A DNA stretch of 64,000 nt, taken from Diadema setosum. Its lineage: Eukaryota > Echinodermata > Echinoidea > Diadematoida > Diadematidae. A model generated the notes under the pieces. It had not been told where the DNA came from. It did no database searches and saw nothing but the letters and a program-made list of their open reading frames with translations. This document shows positions 14,550 through 27,175 of this stretch, piece by piece (within the stretch, counting starts at the first letter, position 1; every line of letters starts with the position of its first letter). The position numbers and the translations under genes are program-made. The stretch is taken from assembly GCA_033980235.1 (NCBI GenBank), contig CM067072.1:26132192-26196191 (forward strand), read 5' to 3'.

Positions 14550-16530
14550 TATAATTGGATGACGGCATCACCTCGTAAAAAGGGATTAAAAGTAACATTG
14601 TCAAATTTGACCAGTTTACGTGTTATCTCTATGGGAGTGCAGTTTTCCTGGAAATGAAAACTGACATGACTATCTTTATCGAGCACTAGCTCACTTATGC
14701 TTCGGTGAATTTCTCCCAGATTTTAATATGTTGTAGCTGAGACTTTGGGCTATCGTTAGTGTGTCCTTCGTTTTTTCATACGACGTCGGCATCACGTCAA
14801 AAAATTTGGTTGAAATTAAAGCTTATCTTCGATGTATTGAGATATTTCTTTCTTTCTGCAACTTTCTTTGCAATAACTCAAGAAAAACAAGCTCTATCAG
14901 CCCAATATTTTGCACATGTTTAGTTTATGTCACGTACATTATTTCATAAAATAACAACTACTTGATCGGGCACCTTCTTGGGTATGTAAATTAGGGTCAA
15001 AGGTCAAAAATGTTTCATCCTGTATCTTGGTGAATACATGTCTTATCTTTCCCATATTTTGCATACGTAAAGACCATGTTACAAGAATCATTTCACAAAA
15101 TAACCACCTTTTGCTCAGACGCCATCTTGTCTGTGCAAAGTAGGGTCAAAGGTCATATGTACTTCTTTCTTTATCTTCATTATGACGTGTTATCTCTATG
15201 GGAGGGAATTTGTCTAGATGTGAAAATTGACATGATTGTCTTTATCGACGACTAGCTCACTTACCCTTCGGTGAATTTCTTCCAGATTTTAGTATGTTGT
15301 AGCCAATTTAATACTCTTTAAGTTTTATTCATCAAAGTTTTAATCGGATGATGTCTTCACCTCGTGAAAATGGATATAATGTAACCTTGTCAAATTTAAC
15401 CAGTTTACGTGTTATCTCTATGGGAGGGAATTTTTCTGGAAATGAAAATTGACATGACGGTCTTTATCGAGCACTAGCTCACTTACTCTTTGGTGAATTT
15501 CTCCCAGATTTTAGTATGTTGTAGCTGAGACTTTGAGCTGTCGTCAAAGTTCTCTGTATTTTTTCATACGACGCCGAGATCACGTCAAAAAACTTGGTTG
15601 AAATCAAACTTATCTTCGATGTATTGAGATATTTCTTTCTTTCTGCAACTTTCTCTGCAATAACTCAAGAAAAACAACCCCTATCATCCCCATATTTTGC
15701 ACATGTTTAGTTCATGTCACGTACATTATTTCATAAAATAACAAGTACTTGATCAGACGTCATCTTGGGTATGTAAATTAGGGTCAAAGGTCATAAATGT
15801 ATCATCTTGTATCTTGGTGAACACATGTCTTATCTTTTCCATATTTTGCACACGTAAAGACCATGTTACAAGGATCATTTCACAAAATAACCACTTTTTG
15901 CTCAGATGCCATCTTGGCTGTGCAAAGTGGGGTCAAAGGTCATATGTACTTCTTTCTTTATCTTCGTTATGACGTGTTATCTCTATGGGAGGGAATTTTT
16001 GTAGATGTGAAAATTGACATGATTGTCTTTATCGAGCACTAGCTCACTTATGCTTCGTTGAATTTCTCCCAGATTTTAATAGGTTGTAGCTGAGACTTTG
16101 GGCTATCATCAGTGATTCTCCATTTTTTCATACGCCGCCGAGATCACGTCAAAAAACTTGGTTGACATCAAACTTATCTTCGATGTATTGAGATATTTCT
16201 TTCTCTCTGCAACTTTCTTTGCAATAACTCAAGAAAAACAGCCCCTATCATCCCCATATTTTGCACATGTTTAGTTTATGTCACGTACATTATTTCATAA
16301 AATAACAACTACTTGATCAGACACCATCTTGGGTATGTAAATTAGGGTCAAAGGTCATAAATGTTTTAACCTATATCTTGGTGAATACATGTCCTATCTT
16401 TCCCATATTTTGCACACGCAAAGGCCATGTTACAAGAATCATTTCACAAAATAACCACTTTTTGCTCAGATGCCATCTTGGCTGTGCAAAGTTGGGTCAA
16501 TGGTCAAATATACTTCATTCTGTATCTTCG
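14550..16530. repeat. Tandem array with ~785-bp composite units
   Basis: Long similar blocks recur inside the 13.6-16.7 kb element. CTTCGATGTATTGAGATATT is found near 14828, 15613 and 16178, so the first step is ~785 bp and the second ~565 bp; the difference is a ~222-bp sub-block missing from the last unit. The copies are close but not identical. Confidence 0.8.
14994..16506 (+). promoter_or_regulatory. Six DR1-type nuclear-receptor motifs carried by the tandem array
   Basis: GGGTCAAAGGTCA, two half-sites spaced by one base, occurs exactly at 14994-15006, 15143-15155, 15781-15793, 15930-15942 and 16345-16357, with a one-mismatch copy at 16494-16506. DR1 sites of this form are classic targets for RXR/HNF4/PPAR-type receptors. 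The regular spacing follows from the tandem array. Whether they act as enhancers cannot be told from sequence. Confidence 0.5.
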
Positions 16531-17696
16531 TTATAGTGTATACCGAATTTGGTAACAAGGGTAGCAGACCTGACTCTCTTTTCTAAATGAGAATCCAAAT
16601 ATCACACGTCCAATGTCTCTAAACACAGATGAAACCTATATGGTCATGGCTATTGCGATCAGGACTGGAATCATTGATTAAAAAAAATCGGATCACCTAA
16701 TTTGTCAGTCTTGACAAATTCCAAGTCTAGTTCTTTTTGGTTTTCTAATCGTTTAAACTGACATTTTAGCAAGTTCTTACTTTGGCTCAAAGTAATTTGG
16801 CAAAACAACGTACCGTAACTAAGTTTTTCGAGATACGTGACAATGGTTTATTGCAATATAATACAGGATGAATTACCGTCATATGATTCAAATTGCTGAT
16901 CCAACTATTCTTCAAAATATCCTTACACATAAAGGTGATTGCAAATGAGGTTGCACTTTAATATGATGCGGTGCTTTACAAACACTATAAAGCTATGGGG
17001 CCTTTTCAAGTGGCTGTAAATATGGTAGATCTACAAAAACTGTCCCCATGAAATCTCGTGAATTTATTGATTTCACCTCTACTTATCAACCAGACCATCA
17101 CGAGCAAACAAGCTATGGGAATTACTCCCGCGTTGATATCGCAGCATTAAAAGTATATTGACTTATAAACTATGAGTTGAGTGTCGGATTTGGAGGTCGA
17201 TGGTTTTATTTTCTTACCCCCACCACTCTATCAGCATTTATTCATACATTTGCCTGTGCACGTTAGGGTCTTTTTAATCATGTTTCAATGTTCACACCCA
17301 AAAAAAAAAACATGTTTCGTTCGTGAAACCATAGTGTGGAATTGATAAACGTTAATAACAATCACACACACATACACACACACACACATACACAAACACA
17401 CACACACACACACGCACACACACAAAATCACAAACACATTCGATATTCATTCGTAAGAAAATACTCAAAGATGATATGATCTAGTCACGCAAAATATAAA
17501 CTCTCACGCTTGTGAATAAGATGGATACTAGTACCTGATGTCAGAAGAGAGACTGGCTGTAACTGCAGATGAAAACAATCCCTGAGCCAGGATTTGAACA
17601 GATAAGCCCAGTTTTCACATCCTTCATAAAACTCTCAAAACAGACACAAATTTCTACATAACCAATTGCCCATCGCTTTTTACTACTACACTTGTA

Positions 17697-18491
17697 TTAA
17701 CTCTTTATGTGCCACGTTTGCACGTCCGACTCAGTCGACGGCGTGCGTGCCGGGTGCTGTTCGTTATTCCGAAGGTTCGCTATTCCGAAGGTTCGTTGTT
17801 TCGAAGGTTCGTTAATCCGAAACACGCAAATTCCCTATACCTAGACGTTCGTTAATCCGAAAATGAAAAAGGGTTCGTTAATCCGAAAATTTGTGGCGTT
17901 ATTCCGAAGGTTCGTTATTCCGAAGATCGGTTAATCCGAAAATGAAATTCGGAACAATGAACCTTCGGAATAAGGAATCTTAGGAATAAAGAACCTTCGG
18001 AATAACGAACCTTCGGAATAACGAGCTGTAACCGGCGTGCCAACTTCATTCTGCTAAAACCCACAAACCTGCCCAAACCGATCGATAAATCGCCAAATGC
18101 AGCAGTACAATGAAAGTTTTTCTCGAGCTTCCGTTCCTCTAACATATAGCTTACATTTCATAATGGTGATTAACTATCAAGTATTGTTCCCTTATAGATT
18201 TGCTTGTACATTCTAAGTTTCTGTGACTATTTTGTGCAAATTCATGCATTTACAGTAATAAAGCTACTGGTCATTTCAAAGAAAAACAATCATCAATTTG
18301 TCATACATTTGTTTCATTAAAGCAAAGCTTGACATTTTCTCTACAACTTTGCTCACTATATGTCCAGCTTAATAAAAATCTACAGAAGTTACAGAGATTT
18401 GAAAAACATGTTTTCTTAAAGCATGACTACGTTGTTGTCTCAGAATAATGTGGCACACAGGGAGTTTCCATCATGGCACATGAAAAGTTAA
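17697..18491. mobile_element. TTAA-flanked non-autonomous DNA element (piggyBac-like?)
   Basis: The left end TTAACTCTTTATGTGCCA (17697-17714) is matched inverted at the right end by TGGCACATGAAAAGTTAA (18474-18491), 16 of 18 positions. TTAA at both edges fits a TTAA target duplication, as made by piggyBac-type transposases. No transposase is present. A foldback repeat (17760-18024) is nested inside. Confidence 0.55.
17760..18024. repeat. Foldback repeat of the CCGAAGGTTCGTTATTCCGAA type
   Basis: Multiple copies of GAAGGTTCGTTATTCCGAA or GTTCGTTAATCCGAA in the first two thirds face inverted copies (TTCGGAATAACGAACCTTCG) at the right end, giving a strongly self-complementary ~265-bp element. 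It lies inside the TTAA element at 17697-18491. Confidence 0.75.
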
Positions 18492-19826
18492 ACTGGCAAG
18501 GTACATGGTAAACTCGTATGAACAACAAAAGTAACAGGAATATCAATTACTAAGGGTTTGCAGTAGTGTATATTTTCGTCTTGTATTCCGCAGTAGAGTA
18601 TAACATCCATGATTATATTAGTTTAGCAGCATCACTGACACTTTAACATGACTTGACGACTTCATTGAGTCCTGTAATACACTGCACATACACATTATAT
18701 AGCCTTTCCATAGTAAATATCGTGTATTTATATGCAAAATAGTATATTTATATGCGAAATAGTATTTTACTTCATTTTCAATTTAAAATCACAATATTTA
18801 GAAAACAAAATGTTAGAAGTGACGGAAACATCTTTCTCATTAACATCGTCATTTTTAATATTGCATTAAATCTTTACGTAAACTTTTCCACGATATTCGC
18901 AATTCGTCTTGAGAAAGAGTTTGGTAATCGCTCTTTGATGACTGACCTCAAAACCATAACCTTATAAAGTCGCAAAATCGTAAGGAGTACAAAAATTTAT
19001 TGAAGACAGATTGCGCGGAACCTTTGAAAGAGATCGACACATTACAAATTTTACTTTGTTTTCAGCGGATGATTTTTTCATATTATTTTTACAAGTGTGG
19101 GTCTTTCTTTATAGTAAGCAGGGATTGAACATGTCAAACATACGTTAATGGATTTTGATCGATAGTTCCTTCAATAATTCCTTCATAAGCATCTTTAAGA
19201 AAAATATCGATAATATTTAGTATTGTTTTTTCCCATTTATTTATCAGCAACGACTGATAGCACTTTCAATGAATAATGTCTGATTTTACTCTAGTTACGA
19301 GTTCCTATCAACAGACTTATATGCACATAAAAGATAACATCGGTGTCAGATAATACATGTACAAACAATGGCTACAGCGTTCATGACCTAATGCTGAAGT
19401 TGGAAGATAAGCCAAAATCAATCATTTTCAAACTAAGAGCCATATATCTAATTAAACAAACACTTTCCGATATAGGCCTATATAAAACTATAAACTTGCT
19501 ATTTCTTTTATCTTGAAATTGTTCTACATACAAAATTTCCAATATGACTATGTAATATATACACATAATACTGAATTCTATCACAGTGATATGCACTGCT
19601 AGCTGTCTAAACTTAAAGAAATGAAATTAAGATTGTAGAAATATGAATACAATTACTGTAGGACGGCTCATACAAAGGAGATTTTAATTAACAAGAGTAT
19701 CTTCATATAATGAAGTCTCTAAACAGCGTTTCATATCAAGCTGAAAATGTATTATTTGACGGTTAAATTGCCCCTTATCGGCTTATATGGACGCAGATCA
19801 TTCAGTGTTTTAGTAGTAGCCATGAC

Positions 19827-19864
<38 letters not shown>

Positions 19865-21262
19865 TAATTAAAATAAAAACATATTATCACGCACAACAAA
19901 GGAAGGAAGAAAGGGAAAAAAAAGGATTCGCACCTGACCAAAAAACACATTATAGCAAAAAAGACAGAGCACGATGAAATTACAGCACAGGTCAAAGAGA
20001 AAGGATGAGGGCCGAGATGCAAGGAAGAGAGGTTTGTGAGCAAGCAACTCCATCGCCAGGACAGTTGAAAGTACAAAGGTTCTTACATGAACAATTCAAT
20101 TATTTAGTGCCGCACGTAGAAAGCAAATATTTTTTGATTCAATTTAAATCATTTCAAATCTATTTGTAAAATGTTTGACAAAAACATACCTTTCATTTTC
20201 TATTGTAACAAAGAATAAGTTTAACAAGGCAATGAGAAATAAACAGAGTATATAACGATATTGTGAAATATTCTGTTAATTCTTTGAAATGAATACTGAA
20301 GTGATAAAAATGAAGTATACTAATGCAATGCGTGAAGAACGGAGGGACCCGCAGAGGAAACATTTTGTTGTAGAATGTGGGCTATATTATTGATAGAAAG
20401 AAAAAAATAAGAGTTAAACTATAGTAGTAGCGCCGAATATCGATAAACCAAATATAAATACAGTGTACATGTATCACAGAGCGCGACTAACCCCCTCAAC
20501 CCCCAAATACCGAAAGTACTGTGATGAAACGCCGCGATATTTCTGCAGTTAGCATTTACGTCGCTCGAAATTTCGTGAAGTTTTAGAAATATCGCAATTT
20601 TGCAGTTTTTCTCGCGACTTTCTTTTTCTCCAAGTTGATAAACAATTAGGGTTTTTGAGAGCGAGTCAATCTGAACTCTTCACAGCAAGTTAGATTTGAA
20701 ACATCTTAATGGCGGCTTGGTTAATGAAGTGAAAAGAAATTGCGTTATTCTGTTGTCATCTTTCCCAACATATTTCCATTGCACCTCTTCATGATTGCTT
20801 GCCATTCGCTGCAGACAAGGATTTATAGCCGAAAGTTGTATGTTTGGTAGGGGCTACGGCATCTAGGCCTATTCTTTTTGAGCAATACATATCGCAACTT
20901 ATGATTCCGTGAAATTAGAATACCGCCCGCTCACAGACTGTCAAAGAATTCATAACTTGCGTTATAACAACCTCAATCAGAAAAAAGGTAAAGGGTGAAT
21001 GCATATTGTCGTTATTCGTAAGTGTCTGGCAGAATATTGCAACACACAGTCTAAATCACTATCTACAGCTAGAGCAAGAGTTCATTTTGTTCGTAGCATA
21101 AAGTGAAAGAAATAAAATGAGATTCTGTATGCCAGGTGACCAGTGAATCGATTCAAACAGTTATTATAAAGCTATGTACATTTTTTTTTTATCTCCAGCA
21201 GATCTAATCAAACATTATGTATTGCATTCAAGTACTGCCGAACTTGTAAATTACGATTTGAT
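18492..21262. other. No supported gene
   Basis: AT-rich. One CpG-richer patch (20480-20720, with CGCCGCGATATTTC and AATATCGCAATTTTGC) stands out but has no frame. It lies downstream of the SLC10 stop and may contain that gene's 3' UTR. Confidence 0.5.
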
Positions 21263-22699
21263 CTAACGGATTTCATTCGGTAACGACTCCTCAACCTGAT
21301 CTTTGGAAGTGCTTGGATTTATGTTTACTTCCTGGAGTGACATGCCGTCATTTTCGATTCCAGTTTTCGCAATGTCATGCGCGTTGTTGTTTTCTAATAT
21401 ATCTTTATCTTTATCTTTGCTACCTTCTTCTTTCCGAAAAGTGCGTCGAAGAAGTTTTGACATGACGCCTAAAGAAACGCCTAAAAGAACTGTGCAGATG
21501 AAGGTTAGAAGAGGCACAGATCTTGCCAAATCAGCCTCCGGAGGTCGATACACAGCCCTAAGTACCACCGTTGCGAACGAGGAATTCTGGACTCCTGTTT
21601 CAAGCGCCACCACTATAGCCTGCTTATTCTCCAAGCGAAACAATTTAGCGATTATGCCGCCAATGAGTCCTCCGCAAAGCGGTAACAGGAATACAGATAG
21701 ATATACAGATGGTGGAGAGAGAAAAATGTACCACGTGAAAGGCAATGAAATCGCAAGTACAATGACAATGGTCGTGATAACAGCAGGCTTAAGGATTTTT
21801 AGCACTTTCTCTTTGCTCTTTGGGGCCTTGTTGCCAAAGAGCATTCCCAAGCAAACAGGCGACACCAAGATTGCAGCTTGTATAGCCACTTGTTTAAATG
21901 GTGTCTGTATATCATTCGATTCGAGGAATCTTGAGTATATGAAAATATTCAAGGGCATCGTACAAAATGCCAGAAGCGTGGAGCATGCTGTCATGGTCAT
22001 ACTGAGAACAAAGTCTGCATCCAACAAAAAAGCAAAATCGTTGCTGATCTTTCCACCCGGGGAACATCCCACCATCAACAATCCGAGCGCGAAAATGTTA
22101 TCAAGTTGTAATACTCTAGCGATACCTAGCGATAACGCTGGCATCACCACGAACTGGCAGATAAATCCGATAAAGAGGGGACACGGCAATCTTAACCTCT
22201 GAATGACAAGTTTGAACTCGATTGCTGCTCCCATCAGGAAAAAAGTACCCATTAATGGTACGTAGAAAGCATATTGGAGGATCCCCTGGATGAACTTATT
22301 ACCTCTGTTGACCTTGACGGTCAGTGTGGCTACCTTCTCTTTCACGTCCGATCCAACCGACGATGCCCAAACCAATAGACTCGAAATTCCGATGTGCTGT
22401 CCTCGTACGGTAAGTTCATGAGTAACAGGGAACTGATGATCAGGAGACACGGACAGACACTCGGTTGAGTTGATGACTTTGAACGTGTAGACTTTCTCGC
22501 TTTCGAAGGACATGCAGAGATGGTCCGATCCTTCGTAACTGAGCACAGTGACGTTGACAGTCTGTTCCTGGCGCTCGAACACGACAACCTGGAGGGTGTC
22601 CAAGAAGCTTACATTTGGCATTGACTGGCCGCAGCAATGACGAACGAACAGGAGCAGTAAGAGGAAGAGGAAAGGAGAATGGCTGTTGCTTCCATCCAT
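21263..22699 (-). CDS. SLC10-family (bile acid:sodium symporter-like) transporter, intact copy
   Basis: Predicted 478-residue membrane transporter of the SLC10 / SBF-like family. The start chosen is the Met at 22699: it is followed by a signal peptide (MDGSNSH then a Leu-rich core, ending near CCGQ at about residue 25), and the paralogue at 38.4 kb has the same start. Residues 26-135 form an extracellular domain with N-glycosylation sequons (NVS, NVT, NST). Residues ~137-430 are a multi-span membrane core with family motifs: CSPGGK at ~212-217 and ETGVQN at ~367-372, the latter resembling the SLC10 sodium-site segment that carries the conserved Glu and Gln. The C-tail is charged. A long extracellular N-terminus points to the SLC10A3/A5-like branch rather than the short ASBT/NTCP type; this is inference. 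The CDS is one exon. A CAG/ACAGACAG acceptor-like site ~25 bp upstream of the ATG, conserved in the paralogue, suggests an upstream 5' UTR exon. The substrate cannot be told from sequence. Confidence 0.88.
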   Translation of the reverse strand: MDGSNSHSPFLFLLLLLFVRHCCGQSMPNVSFLDTLQVVVFERQEQTVNVTVLSYEGSDHLCMSFESEKVYTFKVINSTECLSVSPDHQFPVTHELTVRGQHIGISSLLVWASSVGSDVKEKVATLTVKVNRGNKFIQGILQYAFYVPLMGTFFLMGAAIEFKLVIQRLRLPCPLFIGFICQFVVMPALSLGIARVLQLDNIFALGLLMVGCSPGGKISNDFAFLLDADFVLSMTMTACSTLLAFCTMPLNIFIYSRFLESNDIQTPFKQVAIQAAILVSPVCLGMLFGNKAPKSKEKVLKILKPAVITTIVIVLAISLPFTWYIFLSPPSVYLSVFLLPLCGGLIGGIIAKLFRLENKQAIVVALETGVQNSSFATVVLRAVYRPPEADLARSVPLLTFICTVLLGVSLGVMSKLLRRTFRKEEGSKDKDKDILENNNAHDIAKTGIENDGMSLQEVNINPSTSKDQVEESLPNEIR

Positions 22700-22799
22700 G
22701 TTTCCGGGATATTTCTGTCTGTCTGGACGCGTAAGGGCAACTGTATGAATATACAAAGTAATTAACAGTAATTAATATGACATGAATTTTCAAATCAAG

Positions 22800-23671
22800 A
22801 TGAATTGAAACTTACAGCATGAAGGTATTCTTTGCTGCGTGCGAACTGTTTTCACCAAGCTGTCAGTACAGTAAAGTATTCGTCTGCATATCTATTATGT
22901 TCTTATAGTCTGAAGTTATTCATTGCTCACCTATTTGTTGCTCAAATATTCTTCTTTGAAGCGACTCTCTGACAATATTTCAAAAAGAACAGACGATAGA
23001 TTCCTTTTTTTTTTCCAGCTGCGCTACACATTTGGCCTTTGGTATTCACTCGTAGAATATCAAGACGGACCTAGGATTGCTATGGTGGAAGAGAGTGGCT
23101 GAGCCGAAACTGCGAATCTCAAACGATTTCCTCATTATTTATTACATTTTCATCAGAATACACGTGCGCGCGCGCCTACACACACATGTTTGTTTCTTTT
23201 TTTAGGAGATTTTTCAGGTTGCATGAGTCAAAACATGTAGTAATCCCAACCCCTTTCTTCCAAGGCCCCTGTATTTACAAAGAAATGAAACCAACGTATA
23301 TAAGAAGGTTTGAAGAGGCTACATCGCCGCAATAAATGAATGGATAGCAAATTACCTCTACCCTTTGTAGCCTTCGATTTTTTTCACCTGTTATAACTGG
23401 CACTAACTCGATATCTCAACTCCGGGAAGAGAACGCGATGGAGGATCAGTGAACTCGTTTTGCATGGATCGGTGTACAATGTTGATCGACCATCGTGTCA
23501 ATATCGTAAATGCACAATCATTAAAATCCGGTCAACGATTATATATAGGGTCTACATCAAAGATGTTTGTAGGCATAACGTGCATGACATAAACCATAAA
23601 ATGAAAATCAATATTGACACATATCAAGACACTGAGGTCAAACATATGTAAAAATTAAATATATACATGTA

Positions 23672-23710
<39 letters not shown>

Positions 23711-23722
23711 TATATATATATA

Positions 23723-23772
<50 letters not shown>

Positions 23773-26700
23773 AATATATATATATATATATATACATATA
23801 TATAATGCCCCGGGCATTTTACAGCACAGGGTGATAACAAGGTCAATTTGAACAGAGTTTCAAGGAGGTAGTAAATTGCACAGTTTGTGCTACGAAGAAT
23901 ATTTTATAACTTACTCGGACTGGGTGTTAGTGTTTATTGTGTCTTGTGTAAAACTTGATGCAGAAATGAAAAAAAAATGCCCAGGGCAGTAGGGTTACAA
24001 TAAGGTCAATTTAACAGATTTTCGATAACAAGTTAGTAAATGCACACTTACTGCTATATTATTCATCTTGAAATAGTTCAGTCACAAAAGCTGTCACTCA
24101 TTTGTTGTATCCTCTGTAAACTTGAATGACATAAAACCTGAATTTCTTACATTCTCTTTGCATGTATAAAGAAACTAACCTGTCAGTGAATTTGAATTCA
24201 GTTTAAATGTGATACGTGTAAATACGCGTACACACACACACATACAGTGAGTGTGTGTGTGTGCTTTAGTGTGTATTGTGCTATCACAGTCATACGCGGC
24301 TGTCAAAACATTTTGTCAAAAATAATAAGAAAAATAGAAACAAGTGTCATGTCGCTTAGAGCTTAAGAATCAAATTTGATTGATAAAATGTTTCTTTCTT
24401 TGCATATTTTCAAATTAAAAGAACTGTTGTCAGTTCTGTTTCCTCAGGGAAGGAAAGTTGTGACCTGGGTTAACCCATGTACAGAGAGACTCCTCTTGTT
24501 CTGCTCTTACGTATTCAAATATGAGATGTTTAATCTTTTTTTTTCATATGAGGTGTTCATTCTTCAGTCTTTGGGAAGGATTGCCCTTTCGGCCACTTCT
24601 AAAAGGCTGATTTTCAAAGGGTTCCTGGCCGTTCTCTTAAAAGTTATTCAACCTTATATCGGTAGACAAACAAAGTAGATATGGTGCATGCTGTAAATTG
24701 ACACTGAAAATGAGGTAGTGCCAATGTTGATAAACATAAAGATCAAAACAAAAATTTTATTAGTATGGGAGTATCATCATAAATTATATATAAAAAAAAA
24801 CGGATACTACACTTAAAAAAAAAGGGGGGGGGGGAGGGGCAACTATACTGGTAAATGAGATTTAAGTGGTGAGAAAAGAAGTGAATTATATTACGAGATC
24901 GGGTCAAGACTCATCTGCTCATTCAGCAGGACTGCCATTCAAATGGCGATTAAACTGTTTTATTGACACAGTAGCGGGTAATCGGGTTCATTTAAAGGTT
25001 TAGGTTTTCATCAAAGTGATGGAGCTTTTAAGGTATTTTTTATGTGTACAATATACAATTTCAGAAGTCTAGACAGTGTGCAAAAAGGCTTAGTCTTGAA
25101 AACGGAATATCTGTGTGAATTCTTAGATAAGAGTAGTTGAGCTTGTTGACTGCTCGATACGTTGTGTCTGCTACAAGTTTAGACCAACGAACTTGAAGTC
25201 TGTCTAGTAATTTCCAAGTGTCATACAAATTGTTCGTTAAAAATTTCCAGCTTACATTAATTATGATGCAAAATTGTTAATTTTACAATACTTCTACCAA
25301 ATTGAGCTGTTTTAAGAAACGGAATCAAGAAATTACAAATGGCATTGTATAATTGACAAAATAGTATTGAGATACTGCTCGACCTGATTAAGTGACGTAA
25401 GTTAGATGTAGACAGTTGAGCTACTTTTTCTATTTTTAGAATTTTTTCTCAATTAATCCCTGCTCATAAAAAGCGTTTGTTACCAAATTGAAGTACAACT
25501 ATAAAGCTCTCTTGTCCCTTTGCAATTGCATTCTAGATCATTTCTTAATTTAAAAAAGATTAAAAAAAATCTCTGAAAAGGAAAAGTGGCTCACCACTCC
25601 TGCAGTGTGAGGAGAGTTGTGCCAGCTTTAAACAACACGTGCTATTTGTTGGAGAGTTGAACCATGATCCAAACAGATAAATACGAATTTTAAAAATGGG
25701 CTTACAAGAAGCCAGAAATAAACTGCTTTTATCTTACACTCAATTATAGGAGCATCTGGAAATCTAAGAAGTTCAAACACTCATCATGTACTCTATCAAA
25801 ACCCTCATAAGAATCACTCGTATCAAAATAGTGTTTTGCTTGATGAAATTTTGCAGTTGTGTTTCATTATGTTTACTCATCACCTTTCTATGTCTTTCTT
25901 GCATAGGTCCTAATGAAGCAAAGTAAAAACAAGCTACTGAACTGCAACTGTAAGGAACTGCAGCCTAAACTTAGAAAGGAGCAAGGCACCATTATCTTAG
26001 AAAGATACTAAAGAAATGTTAAGACAAAATCATATTTTCGCAGTATATCAAACACATATTTTCCTTTCCAGAGTGTGTGTGCTTTCTATCAACCTCTGTC
26101 TAATTAATATGCATGACACGTGAATAAAAGATATAGGAAAGTAACGTAAGATAATTACCAGATTTCCTAACCCTCCTGAGAACAAAATCTACTCTATCTT
26201 GTTAGTAAAGTAAAAAAAAAAATTCTGGTGCCAGCGAAACAGAAAAGTAGTTATTCATGTCTAAGAATGTCTGTACACTGTTTACATCCATATACGAAAA
26301 GCAAAGATCATTTAAGGGAAATACACAATGATTCATGTCATCAGAGATTTGCTGATATTTTCTGTTGGAGACCTCGTAATTTATAACCTCTTAATTGACA
26401 TTTCCACAGTCGATAGGACTAAAATCATGTATCTTAGATCCTTAGGCAGCATGTGTTTGTGGATGAAAATTAGTTCCTATAAAATTAGTCACTGTGCTTT
26501 TTTCATATGTATTGCATCCAAATTTCAAGCAAAGCATAATTAGATATTTTTATAGTCACAGGTGCCACTACTCTGACTAGGCAAGCAATTAACGTTTAAT
26601 GTGGGTTTCAGTGAAATTGTTTTTTCGTATTTAATTTCCATTTTTCCCATCAAAACAAACGGATAGAGTACATTTATAAAACTTCCTCGTTGTCTTTTCC

Positions 26701-27008
26701 ATTCATATAGCTTTGCGGCATGGTGCTCTGAAATGAAATATGAAATCATAAACCAACAGAGGGCACAAGTGCCTGCACCTGTGAACTCTAACAAGTTTGA
26801 AGGGAAAGTTCAACTCTCATATGACTTAACTCTCCTGCATCTCTCGTAATCATTCAAACTTATGTAAATTTGTTGTAACCTTCTTCTTTCTAATATGAAA
26901 GATATGATTGTTCAAAAAAAAAAAACGTCTAGTCCATGACTTGTGGTAAACGTTTGCAGGAATTAACATTTTGATCTCATTGTCATTGACAGTAATGGGA
27001 TCAGTTTG
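22800..27008. other. SLC10 upstream region and AT-rich intergenic sequence
   Basis: 22800-24760 is duplicate A flank. From 24760 to 27008 nothing beyond poly-A/G runs (24778-24840) was recognised. Confidence 0.5.
23678..23808. repeat. (TA)n tract
   Basis: About 130 bp of TA with short interruptions (ATAATTATA, ACAAATA). Other long TA tracts are at 19828-19860, 46990-47110, 52729-52795, 54118-54166 and 59396-59450. Confidence 0.97.
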
Positions 27009-27175
27009 CAGGGGCGGATCCAGGAATTCGGTAAAGGGGGGGGGGGGGGGGCGTAACAATATTTCTGGTGCTACTTCCGGGTTTCATTTAATTTTTTTCT
27101 TTTTATTTCTTGTGTTTTTAACTAAAATTAAAGGGGGGCGTGCGCCGGTTGCGCCCCCCTCTGGATCCGCCACTG
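27009..27175. mobile_element. Small MITE with CAG(T/G)GGCGGATCCAG termini
   Basis: Starts CAGGGGCGGATCCAG and ends CTGGATCCGCCACTG, inverted with one mismatch over 15 bp, and is flanked by GTTTG on both sides (27004-27008, 27176-27180). The interior has a G run, an AT-rich middle and a C-rich mirror. Termini of this form are widespread in hAT-type MITEs of animals; the 5-bp flank is shorter than the usual 8-bp duplication. Confidence 0.75.

Larger units (their letters stand above)
13576..16730. mobile_element. Helentron-like (Helitron2-type) non-autonomous element with internal tandem repeats
   Basis: The left end TTAGGTGATCCGA (13576-13588) forms a hairpin with TCGGATCACCT (13596-13606). 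The same sequence recurs inverted at 16688-16700, but subterminally: it is followed by a 9-bp-arm hairpin (AATTTGTCA / TGACAAATT, 16699-16720) and then CTAG (16727-16730) before a T. Asymmetric inverted repeats plus a 3' palindrome and a CTRR-like end are known for Helentron/Helitron2 elements. The interior (about 14.55-16.53 kb) is a tandem array; GTGTTATCTCTATGGGAG starts at 14620, 15187, 15409 and 15974 (steps 567, 222, 565). No Rep/helicase coding was found. The family assignment is inference. Confidence 0.6.
21263..24760. repeat. Segmental duplicate A, copy 1 (SLC10 gene and 5' flank)
   Basis: Paired with 36997-40730. Beyond the gene the upstream flank also aligns in order: CTTTGGTATTCACTCGTAGA at ~23038 and ~39160, GAGCCGAAACTGC at ~23101 and ~39222, CAGGGCAGTAGGGT at ~23983 and ~39703, GCCCTTTCGGC at ~24584 and ~40532, and GCTGATTTTCAAA at ~24607 and ~40554. 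Flanks are far more diverged than the coding region. Confidence 0.8.

Noticed and set aside
21303..22202. 299-codon plus-strand open frame
   Set aside because: It is antisense to the SLC10 gene and has no domain logic; a shadow of the real frame.
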